Below, one piece after another: positions 44,065 to 53,072 of a stretch of DNA of 64,000 bases; within the stretch, counting starts at the first letter, position 1, and the number at the start of each line of letters is the position of its first letter. The notes under the pieces are model-generated. The model made no database searches, had not been told where the DNA came from, and saw only the letters and a list, made by a program, of their open reading frames with translations. Where the stretch lies: NCBI RefSeq assembly GCF_900113045.1, contig NZ_FONY01000018.1, forward strand, positions 1-64,000. Direction: 5' to 3'. Made by a program: the position numbers and the translations under genes. This stretch comes from Thermoflexibacter ruber. Lineage in GTDB: Bacteria; Bacteroidota; Bacteroidia; Cytophagales; Thermoflexibacteraceae.

Positions 44065-45540
44065 ATGGCAAGAATAGAAAATACTTGGTTTTGGCTTTTG
44101 TTGGCTCTACTTCTTAAAACGCTGGTTATCTTATTCCTTATTTATAATCTCCACTTACTCAATGGAGATGGATTGATAGGAATATGTAGTGGCGATTGTC
44201 CTGACTATCTGCACACTGCCCAAAATGTAGCTAAATATTTCACTTTTGGAAGAATCTACGAGGGTGTACTTAGTCCTTATGCAGGACGAATGCCCGGGTA
44301 CGATTTGGTACTTGCTCCCTTAAGTTTATTTTTTGATGAACTTACTGCACAAAATTTAACTTTTTTATTACAAATCATTCTTTCCATGATTTCCACTTAT
44401 CTTTTGGCAAGAATAGCCTACTTTATTTTCCCTTCAAAGAAGGTATTTTATTTCACTTTCTTTGTCTATGGAATTAACTCATTCGTAACCTTTTATGATT
44501 TATTCATTCTCACGGAAAGTTTTTTTGTATCTGCCTTTATTATCAGTTTTTACTTTTTTATCTCAGCGAAAAATACTTGGCATTATGTACTGTCAGGGGC
44601 TTTTTTGACTTGGGCTATCCTAATGCGTCCTTATATCCTGCCTATTTGGGTATTACTCAATTTGTACTTAATTTATCTTTTTTTTAAAAAAATATTTTCT
44701 TTCCCTGTACTTGCCAAAGTCATATTGAGTTTTAACTTAGTCTTAGGAGTTACCGAAGCTATATGGATTACAAGGAATTACGTACATTTTGGTAAATTTA
44801 TTCCTGTAGTTACAGATGTACATGCAGGTTTGAAAGAAGGCAAATTTTTGGCTTTGATGGAATTTGTGCAGTCTTGGGGAGGGGACATGGTTTCGTGGAA
44901 TCCTGATTCTGAAATGGTTTTGTTTTATAAAATGCCACAAATCAATCATTTACCCAATAAGTACCAATCTTTCAAAGACTTACCAGAGTACGTATTTACA
45001 TCTGCTTACAATGCAGACTCTCTGGAAAAAGTAAAGAAAATCTATGCAATTACCGATGATTCTACCTTCTCAGGCTCAGAAAGAATGGAGGCGGATAGAC
45101 AAGTAACGGCTCTCCTTCGCAAGTATCGTCAGTCTTTCATAGAGGAGAAACCTTTTTATTTTTATATAGTAGCTCCACTTAGGTTATTGCCTAAGTTTCT
45201 TTTCCACAGTGGTTCATATTATTTAAGCAATTTGCCTTTTGCCGAGCAGAATTTTTTTCAAAAAACAGTAAAAATTATTTATTCAGGGCTTTACTATTTT
45301 ACGTTACTTGTAGGGCTATCTTTTGTCTTTTATAGTATTGCTAATTTTAAGCAAATTGCTGTTAATCAATGGCTTATTTTGCTTATTCCACTTTATATCA
45401 TTGCCCTTTGCCCTTTGGTACTTCGCCGTATAGAGTATAGATATTTTATTTTAGCCTACCCTTTTCTGTCTATTTTGGCTTGCTATATGCTAAATCTATT
45501 GCTGTTGTATTTTTCTAACCCCAAATTATTAAAAGATTGA
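44065..45540 (+). CDS. GT-C-like membrane glycosyltransferase
   Basis: A 491-residue polytopic protein with about 10-11 helices. The first extracytoplasmic loop contains GDCPDYLHTAQNVAKYF and a following PYAGRMPGYDLVLAPLSL, a layout typical of GT-C/PMT-like enzymes that use polyprenyl-phosphate sugars, where an acidic residue in loop 1 is catalytic. The C-terminal helices end in LRRIEYRYFILAYPFLSILACY. Its stop codon overlaps the start of the GT2 gene by four bases (TTGA), so the two products are probably made together. The GT2 could load the lipid-sugar donor that this protein uses (inference). Confidence 0.75.
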   Translation: MARIENTWFWLLLALLLKTLVILFLIYNLHLLNGDGLIGICSGDCPDYLHTAQNVAKYFTFGRIYEGVLSPYAGRMPGYDLVLAPLSLFFDELTAQNLTFLLQIILSMISTYLLARIAYFIFPSKKVFYFTFFVYGINSFVTFYDLFILTESFFVSAFIISFYFFISAKNTWHYVLSGAFLTWAILMRPYILPIWVLLNLYLIYLFFKKIFSFPVLAKVILSFNLVLGVTEAIWITRNYVHFGKFIPVVTDVHAGLKEGKFLALMEFVQSWGGDMVSWNPDSEMVLFYKMPQINHLPNKYQSFKDLPEYVFTSAYNADSLEKVKKIYAITDDSTFSGSERMEADRQVTALLRKYRQSFIEEKPFYFYIVAPLRLLPKFLFHSGSYYLSNLPFAEQNFFQKTVKIIYSGLYYFTLLVGLSFVFYSIANFKQIAVNQWLILLIPLYIIALCPLVLRRIEYRYFILAYPFLSILACYMLNLLLLYFSNPKLLKD

Positions 45541-46280
45541 GTGATAATTTGAAGTTTGTATTTATTATTCCTTGTTTTAATGAGGAAAAAAGATTAAACG
45601 CCGAAGCATTTTTAGAATTTTGTCAAACGTATCCTTTTGTGCATTTTTGCTTCGTAGATGACGGAAGCAGAGACGGAACTGCCCAGCTATTAGAAAACTT
45701 GCATAAGGCGAACAGTATGCAGATTCAGTTTTTACAATTACCTAAAAATCAGGGAAAAGCAGAAGCAGTAAGGCAGGGAATCCTGCACACAGCAAAACAA
45801 AGGCAGTTTGCCTATATCGGTTATTTAGATGCAGACCTTGCCACACCTCTCTCTGAAATTCCTTTTTTTATCGACTTAGTTGTGCAAAAACCACATCTAA
45901 TTTTAGTGGCTGGCTCGCGTATCAGTCGCATGGGAGCATCAATAGAGCGTTACTTATTTAGGCACTATTTTGGGCGCGTGTTTGCTACGATAGTCAGTGC
46001 TATGCTCAATCTTCGTTTTTACGATACGCAGTGCGGCGCAAAGCTCATAAAGAGCGAAATCGTAGAGGAAATCTTTAAGGAATCTTTTATTTCTCCTTGG
46101 CTCTTTGATGTAGAGATAGTTTTTAGAATAATGAAAATGAAAGACTTAGAAAATCCTGTCACACTTATCTACGAACTCCCACTCAATCAGTGGGAGGAAA
46201 AAGGTGCAAGCAAAATAAAGCTAATAGACCTTATTAGAATCCCGATTGAGCTTTGGAGAATAGGACGCAAATACAGATAA
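45537..46280 (+). CDS. Family 2 glycosyltransferase, dolichyl-phosphate glucosyltransferase-like
   Basis: A 247-residue soluble GT2 starting at TTG 45537, translationally coupled to the preceding gene. FIIPCFNEEKRL and FVDDGSRDGT form the nucleotide site. DADLATP is the DxD metal motif, and DTQCGAKLIKSEI matches the conserved acceptor region of polyprenyl-phosphate beta-glucosyl or mannosyl transferases (ALG5/DPM1-like). It has no C-terminal membrane domain. It probably makes a lipid-linked sugar for the upstream GT-C-like protein. Confidence 0.88.
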   Translation: MSDNLKFVFIIPCFNEEKRLNAEAFLEFCQTYPFVHFCFVDDGSRDGTAQLLENLHKANSMQIQFLQLPKNQGKAEAVRQGILHTAKQRQFAYIGYLDADLATPLSEIPFFIDLVVQKPHLILVAGSRISRMGASIERYLFRHYFGRVFATIVSAMLNLRFYDTQCGAKLIKSEIVEEIFKESFISPWLFDVEIVFRIMKMKDLENPVTLIYELPLNQWEEKGASKIKLIDLIRIPIELWRIGRKYR

Positions 46281-46291
46281 AAAATATTCTG

Positions 46292-46729
46292 TCAATTAAT
46301 CTCCTCTACAATCTCGGCATCTTTGAGTAGATAAACGAGATGGTTTACGTCAGTGGCATTCAGTTCCAATTTACCTTTTACCCTGATTTGCATAGCTTTC
46401 ACTGTTTTTTTCTTTTTGAGATAGACCTCCATGACTGATTCTACCCCTGCCCCTCCACAGTAAAAGCAACTTTGGTAAGGGAAAGCAGAAATGACGATAT
46501 AATCTCCCTCTACTTCTACAGGCAACAAATAACCTTTAATAATTACCTCTTTCTTGTCAAAAGGCTTCACTATGTTGCCAAACTTAGGGTAGTTGATGTG
46601 TTCATCATATTCTTTATTGTACTTACGTTCCCAACTTACGTCAGCCAAGATTTTCCAAGTAAGTTCCTGACCAAAAGAAGCCACAGAGGCAAGCATAAAT
46701 AAAGCAAAAACAGGGAAAAACTTTTTCAT
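46292..46729 (-). CDS. Secreted DUF3299-like CxxC protein
   Basis: A 145-residue protein with a signal peptide ending at SFGQ (about residue 20). The core WKILADVSWERKY, EVIIKGYLLPVEVEGDYIVISAFPYQSC and CFYCGGAGVESVMEV matches a small exported family (DUF3299-like) with a conserved CxxC that may bind a metal or be redox active. The C-terminus (KGKLELNATDVNHLVYLLKDAE) describes a beta-rich end. Function is not established. Confidence 0.75.
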   Translation of the reverse strand: MKKFFPVFALFMLASVASFGQELTWKILADVSWERKYNKEYDEHINYPKFGNIVKPFDKKEVIIKGYLLPVEVEGDYIVISAFPYQSCFYCGGAGVESVMEVYLKKKKTVKAMQIRVKGKLELNATDVNHLVYLLKDAEIVEEIN

Positions 46730-46883
46730 GGTGTATAAAAGTACTTAAACAATAAATAAATATTCAAACGGTAAAAGCTCGTGTGTCAAGAAAATCCTGC
46801 ACAAGGATAGCTTACAAAGAACAAATGCTTTGCAAAAATAGCATTTCAAAAACTGAAATTCTCTAAAAACCATAGCTTTTTTA

Positions 46884-46891
46884 TAACTTTG
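46884..46891 (+). promoter_or_regulatory. Possible -7 element of the IPP isomerase gene
   Basis: TAACTTTG, a full TAnnTTTG match, about 58 bases before the TTG start codon. No convincing -33 element. Confidence 0.35.
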
Positions 46892-46949
46892 CTTTTGCAA
46901 ATTTTGTTTTGGTTTTATCATTAAACAGAACCCATAAAACCTCATTAGA

Positions 46950-47969
46950 TTGGAAACAGAAATACAAGACTCAAATGCCTCTGCCAGAAAGCAAGACCAC
47001 ATTAGTTTAGCTTTCAAATCTCAAATTGCTCATAGCAAAATAGATAGTAGATTTTATTACGAGCCTATCTTAGCCGCACACCCCAAAAAAGAAACAACCT
47101 CTTTTTCTTTCTTAGGCAAAACAATGAAAGTCCCTATTTGGGTATCGAGCATGACGGGAGGGACAGCTTGGGCAAGAAAAATTAACTACCATCTGGCGCG
47201 AGCCTGCGGCGAATACGGCATGGGCATGGGTTTAGGGTCTTGCAGGCAGTTGTTATATTCCAATGAGTATTTTGAGGATTTCAATGTAAGGAAACTCATA
47301 GGAAACCAACCTTTATTTGCCAACTTGGGTATTGCTCAAGTGGAAAAAATGCTCTTTGAAGGAGCAGTACACCAAGTAGAAGAATTGGTCAAACGCTTAG
47401 AAGCAGATGGACTGATTATCCACGTCAATCCTTTGCAAGAATGGCTACAGCCAGAGGGCGATTTGATTACTCGTCCACCTATAGACACTATCAGCGAGCT
47501 ATTGCAACTTACTGATTTAAAACTGATTGTCAAAGAAGTGGGGCAGGGAATGGGCTATGAGAGCCTCAAAGCACTTTTCCAACTTCCCTTAGAAGCCATA
47601 GACTTTGCGGCAAGCGGAGGCACAAACTTCGCCCAATTAGAACTGCTCAGAAGCAATGCCCAAAAACAAATGATATACGAAAATCTGGCTAAGATAGGAC
47701 ATAGTGCTGAGGAAATGATACAGTTCACTAACTTGCTTATCCATGAGTTAGGAGATAAGATGAAGTGTAAGCAAGTCATTATCTCTGGTGGAGTAAAAAA
47801 CTACTTGGACGGGTACTATTACATCAACAAAATCCAACTTCCTGCTATCTACGGTCAGGCTTCTGCCTTTCTTAAGCATGCTCAAGAAAGCTATGAAGAC
47901 TTACAAACCTACATAGAGGCTCAGGTACATGGCTTGGCTTTGGCAAAGTGCTTTTTGCGTGTAAGATAA
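46950..47969 (+). CDS. fni: Type 2 isopentenyl-diphosphate delta-isomerase
   Basis: A 339-residue FMN- and NADPH-dependent enzyme that interconverts IPP and DMAPP for isoprenoid synthesis. The start is TTG 46950, as the frame has a stop 13 bases upstream and no ATG. Family marks are RKQDHI at the N-terminus, VSSMTGGTAWARKINYHLA, GMGMGLGSCRQLL, HVNPLQEWLQPEGD (with the catalytic glutamine/glutamate region), KEVGQGMG and AASGGTNFAQLE for flavin binding. Normal length. Unlike type 1 enzymes it has a TIM-barrel fold. Confidence 0.93.
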   Translation: METEIQDSNASARKQDHISLAFKSQIAHSKIDSRFYYEPILAAHPKKETTSFSFLGKTMKVPIWVSSMTGGTAWARKINYHLARACGEYGMGMGLGSCRQLLYSNEYFEDFNVRKLIGNQPLFANLGIAQVEKMLFEGAVHQVEELVKRLEADGLIIHVNPLQEWLQPEGDLITRPPIDTISELLQLTDLKLIVKEVGQGMGYESLKALFQLPLEAIDFAASGGTNFAQLELLRSNAQKQMIYENLAKIGHSAEEMIQFTNLLIHELGDKMKCKQVIISGGVKNYLDGYYYINKIQLPAIYGQASAFLKHAQESYEDLQTYIEAQVHGLALAKCFLRVR

Positions 47970-48070
47970 TTGTGCGTATTATATTTTTTGACTTATCTAA
48001 TCAGGTGGAAAATGTCAAGTTTTTTGCTTGAAATTAGTCTAACAATACATATATTTAGTATTAAAAGTTT

Positions 48071-48982
48071 ATGCATGTAAAACCTTATTTGTATGAGCTA
48101 AATGAAAAAATAGCTTATGGACTTATTTCATTTATAATAATTGTTTCCTCTATTTATACCATTTTTGATATTTTTCAACAACATTTTTTATCAGCCGCAG
48201 TGAGTGCTGCTTTGGCAGTAATATGTATGCTGAGTTATTACCTGATTAAGTACAAATATGCTTACAAAACCATTATTTTATTAGTAACTCTTCTTATATT
48301 TTCCTTGTGTATCACAGAGTTTTTTCTCAACAAAGGTTTTTTTGATGAGAACAAAATCAATTTTCTACTTACAGGTTTGCTTTGGTCGCTTATTTTCACT
48401 TCCTATACCCGCTCAGTTCTCTTGATTTTTTATATCATAGTTACCTCTTGTCTTTTCTATATCCAGTACAAATACCCACAGTTTATCCCTAATCTCTACG
48501 TAGTACAGCCCTTGTCCGAGAAATTGTTTGATTTTGTTATCTATGCCTCAATGATGGTCTATTTAGGCTTTCTTATTCAAAAAGAGTATTTGAAAGAAAA
48601 AAGTAGAGCAGTAGCACAACAGGAAAAATTGGAACAGCAAGTACAGAAGATTAAGGAAAAAAAACAAGAGATATTAGCCCAGCGCGAGGAATTAAGCATC
48701 TTGTATGAGCAATTAGAAGATAAAGTAGCCCTACGCACCGCTCAGTTAGCTAAGCAAAACCAGCAAATCAATAGCTATGCTAATTTTAACAACTCAAAAA
48801 TCCAGCAACCCTTGCAGCAACTTACTGCTCTGTCAGAGCATATCTCTGCTCTTTTGTTACAAAATCGCTTAGCAAATGCTCAGGATACCCTTCCTCAAAT
48901 ACAAGACCTAAGCAATGAGTTGGATATGCTTACCAAAGAAGTCAATCAAATTCTAACCACTACTCAAGAGCTAAACCTATGA
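48071..48982 (+). CDS. Membrane sensor-like protein with degenerate DHp domain, no ATPase domain
   Basis: A 303-residue protein. Six hydrophobic helices (about 16-34, 40-59, 67-87, 97-113, 115-133, 152-170) are followed by a coiled coil (about 173-235) and a two-helix segment (about 236-300). That segment aligns with the DHp region of the next protein, but the phospho-acceptor position is serine (NNSKIQQP, S242) instead of histidine. No HATPase domain follows. It overlaps the next gene by four bases (ATGA). Most likely a non-phosphorylatable partner or decoy in a signalling complex (inference). Confidence 0.75.
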   Translation: MHVKPYLYELNEKIAYGLISFIIIVSSIYTIFDIFQQHFLSAAVSAALAVICMLSYYLIKYKYAYKTIILLVTLLIFSLCITEFFLNKGFFDENKINFLLTGLLWSLIFTSYTRSVLLIFYIIVTSCLFYIQYKYPQFIPNLYVVQPLSEKLFDFVIYASMMVYLGFLIQKEYLKEKSRAVAQQEKLEQQVQKIKEKKQEILAQREELSILYEQLEDKVALRTAQLAKQNQQINSYANFNNSKIQQPLQQLTALSEHISALLLQNRLANAQDTLPQIQDLSNELDMLTKEVNQILTTTQELNL

Positions 48983-49878
48983 AAATACTATCAGATAGAA
49001 ATGATATGCTGGCTCTGGGCATATTGATAGTAACTCGTTTTTTGCTGACTGTTTGGGCGATTACTTTGGGATATGTCTTATATAATCTCTGGCGGGGTAG
49101 TTATCTATTTGCAGCTATCAATAGCGTTGCTTTTCTTATCAATTTTTGGGGCTTCTATCTGATCAAGTTCAAAAAAAAACACCGCCCTATCATCTTACCT
49201 TTAATCATATTCAACTTTTTTTTGATAATGCTCAGTATTGTGCTTACTTACGGCTTGTACAGTTATAGCATGGTCAATATATATCTCCTTTTTTTTATTA
49301 CTACCTTGATTTTTCCTACTCCCCAGCGATATTATCTTCTGGGATTTTATAGCCTTTCCTTGCTAAGCATTGCCTATGCACAGGCTACCTGCCCAGAGTG
49401 CTTCAAGCCTTATATTCCTGAACAACTATATCCTACTAATCTACTCATCACCTTTGCCACAGACAACTTTTTATATATTTCTATTGGATTGATTATCAGT
49501 CAAGAATACATCAGAGAGCAGAAACTAATTTTGAGAAGGGAGCGCATATTAGCCAAGCAAAATGAAGATATTATGGTTCAAAACCAAGAAATTGAATCGT
49601 ATAACGAAGGTATTACCTATCTCAACCAAAAATTAGAGATATTGGTAGAGGAGCGCACCAAGCAGTTAGAGATACAAAACCAACAACTTGTCCATTATGC
49701 TTTTTACAATGCCCACAAAGTTCGCGCTCCTTTAGCAAGGATTTTGGGACTGATTCAATTATTAGCTATGGAATACCAACCTTCCGAAGATACGACTAAG
49801 TTTTACCTGCAAAGCATTAACGACAACATCAAGGAGCTAAACGAAGTAGTTAAAAATATTCATCAGGAAACTATATAG
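48979..49878 (+). CDS. Headless histidine-kinase-like membrane protein
   Basis: A 299-residue paralogue of the preceding protein with the same layout: six helices (to about 172), coiled coil, then a DHp-like pair of helices. Here the H-box is kept as YNAHKVRAPLARILG with H246. The protein ends about 50 residues later, so there is no catalytic ATPase domain and no room for one. It could accept or relay phosphate from another kinase, or dimerise with one. Both genes are translationally coupled, indicating equal production. Confidence 0.78.
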   Translation: MKILSDRNDMLALGILIVTRFLLTVWAITLGYVLYNLWRGSYLFAAINSVAFLINFWGFYLIKFKKKHRPIILPLIIFNFFLIMLSIVLTYGLYSYSMVNIYLLFFITTLIFPTPQRYYLLGFYSLSLLSIAYAQATCPECFKPYIPEQLYPTNLLITFATDNFLYISIGLIISQEYIREQKLILRRERILAKQNEDIMVQNQEIESYNEGITYLNQKLEILVEERTKQLEIQNQQLVHYAFYNAHKVRAPLARILGLIQLLAMEYQPSEDTTKFYLQSINDNIKELNEVVKNIHQETI

Positions 49879-49994
49879 CTGTAGCACTGATTTCCCAAAT
49901 CGGTCATCTCCAATTTTGGAAAATCGAACTCCTAAGCAGGAAAGAATATTTGTTGAAACTTGATAAGATTAACAGAAATTACTTATTTTTGAAT

Positions 49995-50600
49995 ATGCTC
50001 ACTAAAGAAGAAATTATAGAACTTGCTGATAATGAGTTGATAAAAAAAGAAATATCAACTTTGCAAAAAGATTTTAGCCAAATAAAACAATGTTTTGCAG
50101 AAATAGAAGCAGATGATTTTGCCGCTTTTATGCTACTCACGCCTTCGGTAAGTATAGCTTTAGCAAATCGTGAAATTACTTTTTTTGAGGAAATGATGCT
50201 CAACAAAAAAGCTCGCCAACTCTCCCAAGATGCTTACTTTATCAAGCGCGACCCGATAGTCCATGCCTTGCAATCTTTGGTCATTCACTTTGAGGAGTGG
50301 GAAGATAGATTTTTAGAAGTCATTAGATTAATGGTAGAAAGCCTATTAGAAAAAAATCAACTCAGTAAGGAGGTGATGTGTATGCAACAGCACTTAGACA
50401 GGGAAAGTTTGCTTGCCCTTACTCCGCCGCTTTTCACCAAACTGCTTGCCTTTTTATTTTTAGACAGAGAAGAACCCTTTTTTACTCCAAGAAAAGTGTC
50501 TGCCTTTGACTACAAGAAAATCTTGGAAATCAGCAAAAAATTAGGAATCAATGAGTTTACTATCTTTCAAAGATTTTATGAAACCTTTTCTTTACTATGA
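49995..50600 (+). CDS. Conserved hypothetical protein, coupled to folA
   Basis: About 201 residues, starting at MLTKEEIIEL (ATG 49995); a TTG 45 bases upstream would add 15 residues. Almost fully helical and soluble, no signal peptide, with acidic and aromatic residues spread through (EEWEDRFLEVIRLMVESLLEKNQ). No family recognised. Its stop codon overlaps the folA start (ATGA at 50597-50600). The overlap suggests a joint role or joint dosage with folate reduction, but nothing in the sequence shows what. Confidence 0.7.
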   Translation: MLTKEEIIELADNELIKKEISTLQKDFSQIKQCFAEIEADDFAAFMLLTPSVSIALANREITFFEEMMLNKKARQLSQDAYFIKRDPIVHALQSLVIHFEEWEDRFLEVIRLMVESLLEKNQLSKEVMCMQQHLDRESLLALTPPLFTKLLAFLFLDREEPFFTPRKVSAFDYKKILEISKKLGINEFTIFQRFYETFSLL

Positions 50601-51103
50601 TAATCTCAGCAATTGTAGCAAAATCTCTCAATAACGTCATTGGTAAAAACAACCAACTGCCTTGGCACTTGCCCGCCGACTTGCGACATTTTAAAGCACT
50701 CACCCTGAACCACCATATCTTGATGGGGAGAAAAACTTTTGAGTCTATCGGCAAGCCTCTACCCCAGCGAGTTTGTATAGTTTTGAGCAGAGGAGCGGAC
50801 GCTTTGAAGGAACAGGTAGAAAGTTTGGTGTGGGTCAGTGCTTTGGAAATGGGCATTGCTTATGCTAAAGAACAAGGTGAGAAAGAGCTTTTTATCATAG
50901 GAGGAGCAGAGATTTATCGCTTGGCAATGCCCTTGCTTCATCGATTGTATGTTACAGAGGTGCATACTTACCTTGAGGGCGATGCTTTTTTCCCAGAAAT
51001 AGACAAAAAAATATGGATAGAAAAAAGTAGAAAATCGCATATCAAAGATGAAAAAAATCCCTTTGATTATGATTTTATAGTCTATGAAAAGTCGTTAGAA
51101 TAG
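50597..51103 (+). CDS. folA: Dihydrofolate reductase
   Basis: A 168-residue NADPH-dependent enzyme that regenerates tetrahydrofolate. The N-terminal strand is IISAIVAKSLNNVIGKNNQLPWHLPADLRHFK, with the substrate-binding acid D28 and the tryptophan of the PWH motif. GRKTFESIGKPLP is the cofactor-binding segment and IIGGAEIY the C-terminal motif. Complete and of normal size. Translationally coupled to the gene upstream. Confidence 0.95.
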   Translation: MIISAIVAKSLNNVIGKNNQLPWHLPADLRHFKALTLNHHILMGRKTFESIGKPLPQRVCIVLSRGADALKEQVESLVWVSALEMGIAYAKEQGEKELFIIGGAEIYRLAMPLLHRLYVTEVHTYLEGDAFFPEIDKKIWIEKSRKSHIKDEKNPFDYDFIVYEKSLE

Positions 51104-51124
51104 AGTAAATTAACGACAAATTAT

Positions 51125-51132
51125 TATATTTG
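51125..51132 (+). promoter_or_regulatory. Possible -7 element of the TPR-SpoIIE gene
   Basis: TATATTTG matches TAnnTTTG and lies 35 bases before the ATG. No TTG at the -33 position. Confidence 0.4.
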
Positions 51133-51167
51133 TACGATTAAGAAGACAAAATAAAATCTACTACACT

Positions 51168-53072
51168 ATGCGTTACCCCTTGTTAAAAATTACTTGTGTA
51201 GTGCTCTTGCTTGCTTGTACCCCTTTTAAACCATTAAAAGCACAGCAAAGAGGAACTATTCCTGAAAATCAGCTAATGGCTATAGCTGAGTCAAAAAACA
51301 TGGCAGAGAAATATCAAGCCTCTGACCCCAATCAAGCTACTCAATTTCTCAATAAAATTGCCTTTATCTACTGGGAACATGGTTACAACAAAGAAGCCAT
51401 AGACTATTTCAAACGCTCCCTCTCTATCAATGAAAGCATAGGCAATAACAACGCTATCACGATGATTAATCATAATATTGGCTCTCTATACTCTGACATG
51501 GGCTACTTTGATGAAGCATTGAATTATTATTATAAAACCTTAGAAATTAGAAAGTTTAAAAAAGATAAAGAGGGCATTGCCTCTGCATGGCTTACTATTG
51601 CAGATACCTACTCAAAACTTAAGCAATATGACAAAGCCGTACAGATATTGGAAAACGATGCCTTGAAAGCAGTAAAAGAACTCGACAACGAAGAACTCAT
51701 TAGGAACTGTTATGGTCGTTTGGCAGAAAACTATGAAAAAATGGGCAATGCCGAGAAATCTATACAGTATTTTAGGTTTTTTACCATGTTGGACGACAAC
51801 CTAAGAAGAAAAACAGAAGAAGAAAACAAGAGAAAAGTTTTGGAAGCCCAGCTCAAAGCAAAATTAGCGGAAGCTGAGAAAATAGCCCAAGAAGGAAAAA
51901 TCCTCAACCAAGAGCGAAAACTCCTCGCCGCAGAGAGCGAAAAGGAAAAAATGAACCGACAAACCAAAGAGCAACAAAAACAACTACTTATCCTCCAACA
52001 ACGTCAAGAAAACGCTAAACTTTTGGAGGAAAAACTCAAAAAAGAACTTGAATTTGACAAACTGGTGCAAAGGTCGCTCATAGGCGGGCTGGGTTTAGTA
52101 TTTATTTTGGGTTTCGTAGTCTTTTATGCTTACCAGCAAAAGAAAAAGGCAGGAGTGAAACTTGCCTTACAAAATATGGAAATTTTGAAGCAAAAAGAAG
52201 AAATCCTTTCCCAAAGAGATAACATCGAGAAGCAAAGTCAAGAACTCCAAAAAACCTATCACGAAGTCAAAGAAGCTAATGCAAAAATTACAGGAAGCAT
52301 CAACTATGCCCGCCGTATCCAAGATTCTATGCTTCCTGACGAGGCTACTTTGCAAACTTTACTGCCAGAAAGTTTTATTTTATTTAAGCCCCGAGATATA
52401 GTAAGTGGTGATTATTATTGGTTTACGCATACTGAATACCCTGATAATCAGCACAAAGACACCCCTATTCATAAAATTCTCATTACAGCGGCAGACTGTA
52501 CAGGACACGGCGTACCCGGTGCTTTACTTACTATGATGGGTTTTAATTTATTGAATGAAATCGTGCAAAATCGACATATTACAGAAGCTGATTTAATACT
52601 TAATGAACTGCACAAAGGCGTGAGAAAAGCCCTCAAGCAAGAAGAAACAGAAAATAGAGACGGCATGGACTTAGCAATGTGTGTTTGGAGGCAGGAGGAT
52701 AAAATCTTAGAGTATGCAGGTGCAAACAATCCGCTCATTATCATTCAAAATAATGAGTTACAATATTTTAAAGCTGACAAGCACGCTATTGGTGGATTAC
52801 AAAAAGAGGCGAATAGAACATTTACAAAGCACGAAATTTCTATTCAGCAGCCTACAGCTGTCTATATGTTTTCAGATGGCTATGCCGACCAATTTGGGGG
52901 TGAGCATGGACGAAAATTTACTATCAAAGCCTTGAAGGAACTTTTGCTTGCGATTCATCACAAACCTATGCAAGAGCAAAAAGAAATCTTAGACGTAGAA
53001 ATTACCAAATGGAAGGGCTTGCATCACAAGCAGATAGACGATATTTTAATGTTAGGATTTAGGTTAGGCTGA
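51168..53072 (+). CDS. TPR-domain SpoIIE-type protein phosphatase
   Basis: A 634-residue membrane phosphatase. The N-terminal export signal contains LLLAC, a possible lipobox. TPR units (about 35-215) come next, then a long coiled coil (about 215-298), a TM helix (about 302-322), another coiled coil and the SpoIIE domain (about 375-634). Metal and catalytic motifs are KPRDIVSGDYYWF, AADCTGHGVPGALL, EYAGANNPLI and MFSDGYADQFGG. The TPR part would sense a periplasmic protein and the phosphatase would act in the cytoplasm. It resembles the 54.3-kb phosphatase in its C-terminal half. It overlaps the convergent FkbM gene by 14 bases. Confidence 0.9.
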   Translation: MRYPLLKITCVVLLLACTPFKPLKAQQRGTIPENQLMAIAESKNMAEKYQASDPNQATQFLNKIAFIYWEHGYNKEAIDYFKRSLSINESIGNNNAITMINHNIGSLYSDMGYFDEALNYYYKTLEIRKFKKDKEGIASAWLTIADTYSKLKQYDKAVQILENDALKAVKELDNEELIRNCYGRLAENYEKMGNAEKSIQYFRFFTMLDDNLRRKTEEENKRKVLEAQLKAKLAEAEKIAQEGKILNQERKLLAAESEKEKMNRQTKEQQKQLLILQQRQENAKLLEEKLKKELEFDKLVQRSLIGGLGLVFILGFVVFYAYQQKKKAGVKLALQNMEILKQKEEILSQRDNIEKQSQELQKTYHEVKEANAKITGSINYARRIQDSMLPDEATLQTLLPESFILFKPRDIVSGDYYWFTHTEYPDNQHKDTPIHKILITAADCTGHGVPGALLTMMGFNLLNEIVQNRHITEADLILNELHKGVRKALKQEETENRDGMDLAMCVWRQEDKILEYAGANNPLIIIQNNELQYFKADKHAIGGLQKEANRTFTKHEISIQQPTAVYMFSDGYADQFGGEHGRKFTIKALKELLLAIHHKPMQEQKEILDVEITKWKGLHHKQIDDILMLGFRLG

